31,357 nucleotides of DNA from Dehalococcoidia bacterium UBA6495 (lineage in GTDB: Bacteria; Chloroflexota; Dehalococcoidia; Lucifugimonadales; UBA826): positions 10,228 to 41,584 of the forward strand of contig DJMH01000033.1 in NCBI GenBank assembly GCA_002435305.1. The letters run 5' to 3'. Positions within the stretch are counted from its first letter, which is position 1; each line of letters starts with the position of its first letter. The position numbers and the translations under genes are program-made. Positions 16,045 to 23,025 of the stretch are shown here, in pieces. Under the pieces are notes generated by a model. That model saw only the letters and a program-made list of their open reading frames with translations, did no database searches and was not told where the DNA came from.

Positions 16045-16794
16045 ATGAGTGAAAAAAACCTATCTCAAGTAAAAGCTATGACTTTCGACGTTTTCGGTAC
16101 TGTTGTTGATTGGCGAACCAGTATAGCTAGAGAAATACAAGACATAGGTCAAAAAAGGGGATTCCATTTGGACTGGAATTCATTCGCTGATGAATGGAGA
16201 TCAGGATACGCTCCCTCAATGCACAAGGTTAGAAACGGAGAGATGCCTTGGACTAAAATAGACACCCTCCACCGACTGATATTGGATGAATTATTGTCAA
16301 AACATAAAATCTCCAATCTATCCGAACAGGAAACAGATGGCCTGAATAGAGCTTGGCATCGATTGGACCCATGGCCTGACTCGGTTGAGGGCCTCACACT
16401 CCTGAAAAAAGATTACATTATCAGCTCACTTTCAAATGGTAATGTTGCTTTATTAGTTAACATGGCGAAATATGGGGGGTTGCCGTGGGATATGGTTCTC
16501 TCCGCTGAAATTGCGAAACACTATAAACCAGATCCGGAGTCTTATTTGAGTACAAGTGAATATCTTGGGCTTCCGATAAATCAAGTAATGATGGTTGCGG
16601 CCCACAAAAACGATTTGAAGTCAGCCAAAAGTAACGGAATGATGACCGGCTATGTCCCGAGACCCAAAGAACACGGAGAAAATACGGTTGTCGATTACGC
16701 TGAAGAGGCCTATATAGACATAATGGCCGACGATTTTATAGATTTGTCCAAAAAGATGTCCGCTATAAAAAAATCCAACTCATCTAACTCATAG
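16045..16794 (+). CDS. HAD-superfamily hydrolase, type II haloacid-dehalogenase-like
   Basis: HAD-fold enzyme of 249 residues with the (S)-2-haloacid dehalogenase layout: nucleophile D15 in TFDVFGTVVDWR, a four-helix cap (about 20-105), SSLSNGN (motif II, S130-N131), K161 in KHYKPDPESYL (motif III) and AAHKNDLKSAKSNGM (motif IV, D190). DVFGT followed by VDWR is typical of the type II dehalogenase group rather than phosphatases with DxDGT. Whether it removes halide from an organohalogen or acts as a phosphatase cannot be decided. An AAGGTG site lies 6 bases before the ATG. It sits 21 bases after the CoA ligase and 13 bases before the phosphofructokinase gene, in the same operon. Confidence 0.85.
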   Translation: MSEKNLSQVKAMTFDVFGTVVDWRTSIAREIQDIGQKRGFHLDWNSFADEWRSGYAPSMHKVRNGEMPWTKIDTLHRLILDELLSKHKISNLSEQETDGLNRAWHRLDPWPDSVEGLTLLKKDYIISSLSNGNVALLVNMAKYGGLPWDMVLSAEIAKHYKPDPESYLSTSEYLGLPINQVMMVAAHKNDLKSAKSNGMMTGYVPRPKEHGENTVVDYAEEAYIDIMADDFIDLSKKMSAIKKSNSSNS

Positions 16795-16807
16795 TCATCA
16801 GAACCAC

Positions 16808-18004
16808 ATGGCCACGTCATCCGGAAATATCCTGCTTATCCAATCCGGAGGGTGCACCCCAGTAATAAACAGTACTCTGGCAGGACTCATTGAAAATGGG
16901 CAAACCCTTTTTCCACAGAGCCGAATTTACGGTGGAATTCATGGAATAGAGGGAGTTATAGACGGCAAAATCCTGGATATTACCGAATTGTCTAACTCAC
17001 AGTTAAAATCTCTGGCAAAAATGCCCGGTGCAGCTTTGGGAAGTAGCAGGCATAAGTTACTCCCTAATAATATTGAGCCCTTATTAAAAACATTAAGGAC
17101 TCACAACATAAGAATTCTCCACATAATCGGTGGAAATGATTCAGCCGCCACGGGATTAAGCGTTTCAGGGGCAGCCAGAGCGGATAAATATGAATTACAA
17201 GTCATTAACCTACCAAAGACGATAGACAACGACATAGTTCTTTCCGATCACTCTCCCGGCTATGGAAGCGCCGCACGATTCATAAGCCAAGCCACTTTCG
17301 GTGTTGGTAGAGACGCAGAAGCTATGGGAATAAACTCACCTATTTGTATTCTTGAAGTTATGGGTAGGGATTCTGGATGGTTGGCAGCGGCTAGCTCCTT
17401 CTATAAAAAAACCGACCATGACGCCCCACATTTCATAGGAATACCAGAAGTTATATTTTCTGAGGAAACCTTCATGATTTCCATTGAAACCGCATACAGA
17501 AGTTACGGATACGCAGTAGCAGTTGTTTCAGAGAAAATAAGGTCCAAGAAAGGTAGTTTAGGCAGGGAAAACCCGCCGATCTTCACTGACAATTTCGGCC
17601 ACCATTATTTTAAAAGCCCCGGTCAATACTTGTCAGATCTTGTTGAAAAAAAATTAGGAGTCAGATGTAGGTGGGAAAAACCGGGAACTATCCAGAGATC
17701 CTTAATTGACGCAGTGTCTACAACTGACCGTGAAGAGGCATATGAAATAGGCCAAAAGGCAATTGAAATGGCTCGATCTGAAATGAATGAGGTGATCCCT
17801 ACAATAATCCGTTCTAATAATCCCGAATACGATTACTCTATAGGCTCGGTTAACTTAAAAGATGTAGCGGGGAAAATAAAATATCTTCCTGAAAAATACA
17901 GACCCAATGAACAAGGTTATACAAGCGATTTATTTAAGTCCTACCTCAGGCCTTTATTAGGAAATCCAATACACGATACTGAACCCATCTTTAACCTACT
18001 TTGA
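16808..18004 (+). CDS. 6-phosphofructokinase, probably pyrophosphate-dependent
   Basis: PfkA-superfamily enzyme of 398 residues that phosphorylates fructose 6-phosphate. Two specificity positions can be read. The nucleotide loop is GGNDS (108-112), where ATP enzymes have GGDGS and PPi enzymes GGDD. The catalytic loop is LPKTIDNDI (135-143), with Lys where ATP enzymes have Gly. An Asp at the fourth loop position plus PKTIDND points to pyrophosphate as donor, making the step reversible. The Asn in place of the first loop Asp is unusual. Other signatures are IQSGGCTPVIN, GYGSAARF and LEVMGRDSGWLA. The start ATG has no strong ribosome site; close spacing to the HAD gene suggests translational coupling. 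It ends right at the promoter of the SAM-riboswitch operon. Confidence 0.87.
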   Translation: MATSSGNILLIQSGGCTPVINSTLAGLIENGQTLFPQSRIYGGIHGIEGVIDGKILDITELSNSQLKSLAKMPGAALGSSRHKLLPNNIEPLLKTLRTHNIRILHIIGGNDSAATGLSVSGAARADKYELQVINLPKTIDNDIVLSDHSPGYGSAARFISQATFGVGRDAEAMGINSPICILEVMGRDSGWLAAASSFYKKTDHDAPHFIGIPEVIFSEETFMISIETAYRSYGYAVAVVSEKIRSKKGSLGRENPPIFTDNFGHHYFKSPGQYLSDLVEKKLGVRCRWEKPGTIQRSLIDAVSTTDREEAYEIGQKAIEMARSEMNEVIPTIIRSNNPEYDYSIGSVNLKDVAGKIKYLPEKYRPNEQGYTSDLFKSYLRPLLGNPIHDTEPIFNLL

Positions 18005-18006
18005 AA

Positions 18007-18035
18007 TTGACTGAACTATTGCACTAAGGTACGAT
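18007..18035 (+). promoter_or_regulatory. Sigma70-like promoter driving the SAM-I riboswitch operon
   Basis: TTGACT (18007-18012) and TACGAT (18030-18035) are 17 bases apart, with 5 of 6 and 4 of 6 matches to the consensus. Transcription would start near 18042, about 20 bases before the first riboswitch helix, and the promoter begins just after the phosphofructokinase stop codon. Position and spacing support it; expression is not shown. Confidence 0.5.
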
Positions 18036-18058
18036 TTTTCCACAACATAAATATAGCG

Positions 18059-18190
18059 AACTTATCTAGAGTGGCTGAGGGACTGGCCCTTAGACGCCCG
18101 GCAACCGACTTTGATAAAGATTGATATAAGCTCTTTTTTAAAATACGGTGCCAATTCCAGCGGGATAATATAGTGCCCGGAAGATGAGAG
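18059..18190 (+). ncRNA. SAM-I (S-box) riboswitch aptamer
   Basis: The conserved SAM-I core is present in order. The P1 5' strand CTTATC (18061-18066) is followed by the K-turn/P2 core AGAGTGGCTGAGGGACTGGC and CC, then GCCCGGCAACC, then GGTGCCAATTCCAGCGGG in the P3-P4 part, and the P1 3' strand GATGAG (18183-18188). P1 pairs over 6 bp with one G-U. SAM-I aptamers bind S-adenosylmethionine in the body and stabilise P1. It lies 20-odd bases after a promoter and just before an intrinsic terminator ahead of the MTA phosphorylase gene, the standard layout for transcription attenuation. An 82-codon antisense open frame across it is a chance ORF. Confidence 0.95.
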
Positions 18191-18241
18191 AACATGCAAT
18201 AATTACTTTCAGTAACTTCTCTCTTTGGGAAGTTTTTTTTT
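18186..18241 (+). terminator. Riboswitch expression platform: antiterminator and intrinsic terminator
   Basis: The terminator hairpin is AACTTCTC (18214-18221) / GGGAAGTT (18227-18234), 8 bp including one G-U with a 5-base loop, followed by nine T residues (18233-18241). GAGAGAA (18186-18192), which overlaps the 3' strand of riboswitch helix P1, is perfectly complementary over 7 bp to TTCTCTC (18217-18223) inside the terminator's 5' arm. The two structures exclude each other. With SAM bound, P1 holds 18183-18188 and the terminator forms (off). Without SAM, the antiterminator forms (on). The T-run abuts the GGTGA ribosome site of the first gene. Confidence 0.93.
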
Positions 18242-18249
18242 GGTGAAAA

Positions 18250-19137
18250 ATTATCAGAACTCAAATTAACAATACGATAGAAACTGCTTTCATCGGGGGG
18301 TCCGGAGTCTATGAATTGGAAGACCTCAAAGACATCGAGACCATTGAAATCACTACCCCTTTTGGTAATACAAGTTCGGCAGTCACATTAGGGTCAATTG
18401 GAAAGAAAAGAGCAGCATTCATACCAAGGCATGGAGCTGATCATTCTCTATCCCCATCAGAAGTTCCCTACAAAGCTAACATTTATGCTTTAAAAACTTT
18501 GGGCGTCAAAAAAGTGGTATCGGTATCCGCAGTGGGAAGTTTAAATGAAGCAATTAAACCATTAGATGTGGTAATTCCAGACCAATTAATAGACCGAACC
18601 AAATCTAGAGAAGATACCTTCTTTGGGGATGGTCTCGTAGCTCACATTAGCTTTGCAAATCCATTTTGCAAAAATCTTTCAAAAATGATTGATTCTTTTT
18701 GTGAAAATCTAGCGATAAATCGACATTTGTCCGGTACTTACGTAGCCATCGAAGGCCCTCAATTTTCCACCAAAGCTGAGTCCAATTTGTACAGAAAATG
18801 GGGCTGCGACATCATTGGGATGACTGCTATCCCGGAGGCTAAATTAGCTCGGGAAGCGGAGATGTGTTATGCCACAGTAGCTCTTGTCACCGATTATGAC
18901 TGTTGGAAGGAAGATCAAGAAGATGTAACCGCTAGCATGGTAATTAGTAATCTCAAACAAAATGTGGAGACTTCAAAAAAACTTATTAGTAAAATAGCGG
19001 AAAATATTTATTTATTGGGTGACGAGTGCGTATGCAATACATCTTTGCAAAATGCGCTGGTGAATCAAAGGATCCTGGACAACCAAAAAAGCGCAAAGAA
19101 ACTAGGAGTGTTGCTGCAAAAATATATCCCAGTCTGA
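18250..19137 (+). CDS. mtnP: S-methyl-5'-thioadenosine phosphorylase, non-canonical start codon
   Basis: Purine nucleoside phosphorylase-2 family enzyme of about 295 residues that splits methylthioadenosine into adenine and methylthioribose 1-phosphate. Evidence: the phosphate loop FIGGSGVYELEDL, PRHGADHSLSPSEVPYKAN, AVGSLNEAI, AIEGPQFSTKAE, MTAIPEAKLAREAEMCYA and VTDYDCWKE, where the first Asp selects 6-aminopurines (Asn in inosine/guanosine phosphorylases). The only standard start that stays in frame, TTG at 18316, would remove the GGSG loop. The frame is open upstream to a stop at 18244-18246, and no ATG, GTG, TTG or CTG occurs between. GGTGA (18242-18246) precedes ATT at 18250 and ATC at 18253, so initiation at one of these is inferred; ATT is chosen here. 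It is the first gene after the SAM-I riboswitch. Confidence 0.9.
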   Translation: MIRTQINNTIETAFIGGSGVYELEDLKDIETIEITTPFGNTSSAVTLGSIGKKRAAFIPRHGADHSLSPSEVPYKANIYALKTLGVKKVVSVSAVGSLNEAIKPLDVVIPDQLIDRTKSREDTFFGDGLVAHISFANPFCKNLSKMIDSFCENLAINRHLSGTYVAIEGPQFSTKAESNLYRKWGCDIIGMTAIPEAKLAREAEMCYATVALVTDYDCWKEDQEDVTASMVISNLKQNVETSKKLISKIAENIYLLGDECVCNTSLQNALVNQRILDNQKSAKKLGVLLQKYIPV

Positions 19138-19154
19138 AATTAGAGGAGTGTGTA

Positions 19155-19508
19155 ATGCCTAAACAAATCGAAGGGGAACCTTACGTTAGAATCTCGGTGG
19201 ATGAGGCCGCCGATCTACACGGCAATGAAGACGTGGTTTTTGTGGACGTACGAAGAACCGATGAATACATTGAAGGTCATGTGGAGGGAGCCTTGTTTAT
19301 AACGGTAGATGATGTTCTCGGACGCATAGATGAACTTCCTAGAGACAAAGATCTCTTGTTCATATGCGCCGCTGGTGTCAGAAGTGGCCTTGCTTGTGAA
19401 ATGGCTGCAGCAATGGGATATGACTCATCGAAGCTATACAACATTGAAGAAGGTACACCAACATGGATCGAACGTGGTTACCCAACTAGCCAAGGTACTG
19501 ACTTATAG
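19155..19508 (+). CDS. Single-domain rhodanese-like sulfurtransferase
   Basis: Single rhodanese domain of 117 residues. The active-site loop is CAAGVRS with C71 as the persulfide-carrying cysteine, preceded by VFVDVRRTDEYIEGHVEGA (CH2A-type motif) and ending GTPTWIERGYP. Such GlpE/PspE-like proteins carry sulfane sulfur between donors and acceptors in the cytosol. The frame is open further upstream into mtnP, but the ATG at 19155 has GAGGAG 6 bases upstream and gives the normal N-terminus. It is 17 bases after mtnP and 3 bases before the PfkB gene, inside the SAM-controlled operon. A role in sulfur handling linked to methionine metabolism is inference from position only. Confidence 0.92.
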   Translation: MPKQIEGEPYVRISVDEAADLHGNEDVVFVDVRRTDEYIEGHVEGALFITVDDVLGRIDELPRDKDLLFICAAGVRSGLACEMAAAMGYDSSKLYNIEEGTPTWIERGYPTSQGTDL

Positions 19509-19511
19509 CTC

Positions 19512-20459
19512 ATGTCTTTATTAGTTGTCGGGTCCGTAGCTTATGATTCAGTAACAACTGCGGCAGGGTCGCGAACAGACTCTCTGGGTGGTTCTGCATT
19601 GTACTTCAGTGCTTCGGCAAGTTATTTTACAAATGTCAGTTTGGTAGCTGTTGTAGGAGAAGATTTTTCAGAAGCAGATAGAAAAACATTGAGCACTAGA
19701 GAAGTCGACATAAGCGGTCTTGAAACAGCAAAAGGCGAAACTTTCCGATGGGAAGGAATTTATAACACAAAAAACCTAAACTCCCGTGAGACGATAGAAA
19801 CCCAATTAAATGTATTTGCAAATTTCTCTCCCTCATTAGCAAAAAATAACATCTCGCACCCCTGCTTATTCCTAGCAAATATCGATCCTGTATTACAACA
19901 CGAGGTGCTAACACAGATGAATCCTAAACCGAGGATTGTGGCACTCGACACTATGGATTATTGGATCAATGACCATAAAGATAATTTGAGCAAGACAATT
20001 GAAAACGTCGATGTACTCTTTATGGATGAAACAGAGATTAAATCTTTCACTTCCAAACCCAACATATTTTCTGCGGCCCAAGCCGTTCGAGATATGGGAC
20101 CACGTTTAGTTCTTGTGAAAAGAGGTGAATACGGGGCCGTAATGTTTAATGAAGGAGACGTATTCTCAGTACCCGCCTTCCCTGTAGAAGACGTCATAGA
20201 CCCCACTGGGGCAGGCGACTCCTTTGCTGGTGGGTTCATGGGATATTTATCCAATATGAACGATTTTTCACCGGAGACTCTCAGAAGAGCTGCTGTGATC
20301 GCATCTGTAATGGGATCATTCACAGTAGAAGGGTTTAGCACAGATCGAGTCGGTAAACTCACCCGTCTGGAAATTGAAGATAGATTCCGTGGTATTGCAG
20401 GTATGACCTATTTTAAACCCCTAGAAAACCAAGAAGAGCTATTTAGTAAAACAAATTAA
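19512..20459 (+). CDS. PfkB-family sugar/nucleoside kinase, candidate adenosine kinase
   Basis: Ribokinase/PfkB-fold kinase of 315 residues. PfkB signature 2 is DPTGAGDSFAGGFMGYL (230-246) with D236 as catalytic base; the N-terminal substrate region includes GGSALYFSASAS, and LVKRGEYGAV lies before the ATP site. The family includes adenosine, ribose and fructose kinases. It lies between mtnP/rhodanese and ahcY/metK. Adenosine released by AhcY must be removed for SAH hydrolysis to proceed, so adenosine kinase activity is the most economical guess. Sequence alone does not prove it. The ATG follows the rhodanese stop by 3 bases with only a distant AAGG, suggesting translational coupling. Confidence 0.87.
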   Translation: MSLLVVGSVAYDSVTTAAGSRTDSLGGSALYFSASASYFTNVSLVAVVGEDFSEADRKTLSTREVDISGLETAKGETFRWEGIYNTKNLNSRETIETQLNVFANFSPSLAKNNISHPCLFLANIDPVLQHEVLTQMNPKPRIVALDTMDYWINDHKDNLSKTIENVDVLFMDETEIKSFTSKPNIFSAAQAVRDMGPRLVLVKRGEYGAVMFNEGDVFSVPAFPVEDVIDPTGAGDSFAGGFMGYLSNMNDFSPETLRRAAVIASVMGSFTVEGFSTDRVGKLTRLEIEDRFRGIAGMTYFKPLENQEELFSKTN

Positions 20460-20481
20460 GAGCAAAAACAGGAGAAATAGA

Positions 20482-21753
20482 TTGGGAACGACAAACTTGC
20501 CAGGAGACGTCAAAGATATTTCTTTGGCATCTGAGGGGGTCCGACGGATCAACTGGGCTGAACGGGAAATGCCCGTGTTACGACAAATTAAAGAACGATT
20601 CACTAAAGAAAAGCCCCTTGAAGGACTTAGAATCGCGGGATGTTTGCACGTTACTAGCGAAACTGCAAATTTGGCAATAACCTTGCGAGATGGTGGTGCT
20701 GACGTATTTTTGTGCGCAAGTAACCCTTTGAGTACTCAAGATGACGTGGCGGCAGCTTTAGTGTCAGAATATGGGATTCCTACCTATGCAATAAAAGGGG
20801 AGGACACTGACACCTATTATCAGCATATTATCTCGGTCCTAAATACCAAACCACATATAACGATGGATGACGGAGCTGATTTGGTAGCCACTTTGCACGG
20901 TGATCGTACTGACCTAATGGAAAACATTATAGGTGGCACGGAGGAGACTACAACAGGAGTAATTAGGTTAAAAAGTCTAGCCGACGAAGGTAATCTTAAA
21001 TACCCAGTGGTCGCTGTTAACGATGCTGATACTAAGCATTTTTTTGACAATCGTTATGGCACTGGCCAAAGTACTTTAGACGGCATAACGAGGGCAACAA
21101 ATGTCCTTTGGGCAGGGAAAACCGTTGTAGTTGTAGGATATGGATGGTGTGGCCGGGGAGTAGCTATGAGGGCTAGGGGGATGGGTGGTAATACCGTGGT
21201 TTGTGAAGTCGATTCCATAAAAGCTCTCGAAGCTGCAATGGATGGTCATCAGGTCATGAAGATGGAAGAGGCATCCAAAATAGGTGACATTTTCATTACA
21301 GTAACTGGTGGTATGAAGGCCATCGCTGGAGAACATGTTGCGAACATGAAAGATGGAGTATTGCTGGCCAATAGTGGGCACTTCAATGTTGAAATCGACA
21401 TTGAAGGAATAGATGAGATTTCAGATAGTAAAAGTGAAGTTAAACCATTTGTAGAACAGTACATCTTAACCAATGGCAAACGGATAAATTTGCTAGGTGA
21501 AGGACGCCTAATCAACTTGGCTGCAGCAGAAGGTCACCCGTCTGCCGTTATGGATATGAGTTTCGCAGATCAGTCGTTATCGGCAGAGTTCGTTGCCAAA
21601 GAATTTAAGAATCTGGAAAACCAAGTTTATGCGGTACCAAGAGAAATTGACAATGAAGTAGGAAGATTAAAATTACTGTCAATGGGTATAGCGATTGATG
21701 AGCTCACAGCAGAACAAGAAAAATACCTAACCAGCTGGAACGTTGGTACCTAA
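20482..21753 (+). CDS. ahcY: Adenosylhomocysteinase (S-adenosylhomocysteine hydrolase)
   Basis: NAD-dependent enzyme of 423 residues that splits S-adenosylhomocysteine into adenosine and homocysteine, relieving product inhibition of methyltransferases. It shows GCLHVTSETANLAITLRDGG (substrate domain), DDGADLVATLH, EETTTGVIRLK, and the NAD loop VVGYGWCGRGVAMRARGMG (G219 onward), then GHFNVEID and LLGEGRLINLAAAEGHPSAVMD. The length and the missing 40-residue insertion put it with the shorter archaeal/Thermotoga-like forms, not the roughly 470-residue proteobacterial ones. The start is TTG at 20482 with CAGGAG 7 bases upstream. It lies between the PfkB kinase and metK in the SAM-I riboswitch operon. 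Confidence 0.96.
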   Translation: MGTTNLPGDVKDISLASEGVRRINWAEREMPVLRQIKERFTKEKPLEGLRIAGCLHVTSETANLAITLRDGGADVFLCASNPLSTQDDVAAALVSEYGIPTYAIKGEDTDTYYQHIISVLNTKPHITMDDGADLVATLHGDRTDLMENIIGGTEETTTGVIRLKSLADEGNLKYPVVAVNDADTKHFFDNRYGTGQSTLDGITRATNVLWAGKTVVVVGYGWCGRGVAMRARGMGGNTVVCEVDSIKALEAAMDGHQVMKMEEASKIGDIFITVTGGMKAIAGEHVANMKDGVLLANSGHFNVEIDIEGIDEISDSKSEVKPFVEQYILTNGKRINLLGEGRLINLAAAEGHPSAVMDMSFADQSLSAEFVAKEFKNLENQVYAVPREIDNEVGRLKLLSMGIAIDELTAEQEKYLTSWNVGT

Positions 21754-21793
21754 TTAAAATCAAATTGCCGGTTTATTATTTGGAGATTGAATA

Positions 21794-23005
21794 ATGACTT
21801 TAAATTTTATGGAATCTGAATCGTACTTATTCACTTCAGAATCAGTAACTGAAGGACATCCTGATAAGATATGTGACCAGATTTCTGACGGTGTTCTAGA
21901 CGCTATGCTTAAATTAGACCCTAGAGCCAGAGTAGCATGTGAAGTCTCTTGTACCACGGGGTTGGTGGTAGTTATGGGGGAAATAACTATATGTGAAGGC
22001 TATGTGGATATTCCTGGGTTGGTCAGAGAAACAATTAAGAACATTGGATATACCGATCCGGCCTACGGTTTCGACTATCAAACCTGCGGAGTGATGGTTG
22101 CGATTGATGAGCAATCATCTGATATATCTGAAGGCGTTAGCAATGCTTTGGAAACCAGGTCAAAAGACATGTCAGATGATGAAGTTGAATCATTGGGAGC
22201 AGGAGACCAAGGAATGATGGTGGGGTTTGCCTGTGACGAGACTCCAGAATTGATGCCATTACCAATGGCGCTTTCTCACCAATTAACAAAAAAGCTGGCA
22301 GAAGTAAGGAAAAGTGGCGAATTAAAATACCTTCGGCCAGATGGTAAATCCCAAGTCACAGTGGAGTATTCCAAAGGCAAACCCAAACGTGTTCATACTG
22401 TTCTTCTTAGCTCTCAGCATGATCCTGATGTAGAGAACGAAATCATTGAAAAAGACCTCATTGAAAAGGTGGCCAAGGATGTAATCCCTAAAGATTTACT
22501 TATTGACACCCGATTCATTGTAAATCCGTCTGGAAGGTTTGTTATCGGTGGACCTGTCGGGGATACTGGCTTGACCGGTAGAAAAATATTGGTTGACACT
22601 TACGGTGGAATGGCAAGACATGGTGGCGGTGCATTTTCAGGAAAGGACCCAACCAAGGTCGATAGATCTGCTGCCTACGCAGCAAGATGGGTAGCTAAGA
22701 ATTTAGTAGCCGCAGGCGTCGCAAGTAGAGCTGAAGTCCAAGTATCCTATGCAATCGGGATCTCAGCTCCTATATCGGTCTCAGTTGAAACTTTTGGAAC
22801 AAACAAAATTTCAAACCACGAAATCGATCAGATAGTAGAAACACATTTTGATCTGAGACCAGGAGCAATAATAAGGGATCTAGATCTCAGGCAGCCAATA
22901 TATGCACAAACAGCATCATATGGACACTTCGGGAGAACTGATATTGACCTACCCTGGGAGAAAACCAATAAAGTTGAAGCTATTAAAAAAGCCATAAACC
23001 TTTAA
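21794..23005 (+). CDS. metK: Methionine adenosyltransferase (S-adenosylmethionine synthetase)
   Basis: Bacterial-type MAT of 403 residues that makes SAM from methionine and ATP in the cytosol as a tetramer. Diagnostic strings are TSESVTEGHPDKICDQISDG (H22, D24, K25 at the ATP site), GAGDQGMMVGFA, the loop NPSGRFVIGGPVGDTGLTGR and HGGGAFSGKDPTKVDRSAAY. GGAG lies 8 bases before the ATG at 21794; the Met at residue 6 is a possible but less well placed alternative. It is 40 bases after ahcY. Placing SAM synthesis under a SAM-off riboswitch gives direct product feedback. Confidence 0.98.
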   Translation: MTLNFMESESYLFTSESVTEGHPDKICDQISDGVLDAMLKLDPRARVACEVSCTTGLVVVMGEITICEGYVDIPGLVRETIKNIGYTDPAYGFDYQTCGVMVAIDEQSSDISEGVSNALETRSKDMSDDEVESLGAGDQGMMVGFACDETPELMPLPMALSHQLTKKLAEVRKSGELKYLRPDGKSQVTVEYSKGKPKRVHTVLLSSQHDPDVENEIIEKDLIEKVAKDVIPKDLLIDTRFIVNPSGRFVIGGPVGDTGLTGRKILVDTYGGMARHGGGAFSGKDPTKVDRSAAYAARWVAKNLVAAGVASRAEVQVSYAIGISAPISVSVETFGTNKISNHEIDQIVETHFDLRPGAIIRDLDLRQPIYAQTASYGHFGRTDIDLPWEKTNKVEAIKKAINL

Positions 23006-23025
23006 TAATTTTTGGGGGGCGTGTC

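Noticed and set aside
18016..18264. 82-codon minus-strand open frame across the riboswitch region
   Set aside because: It lies wholly opposite the SAM-I aptamer and terminator, has no recognisable motif, and RNA structure explains the sequence better.
19026..19154. Longer rhodanese N-terminus beginning inside mtnP
   Set aside because: The extension is mtnP coding sequence in another frame; ATG 19155 has GAGGAG at 6 bases.
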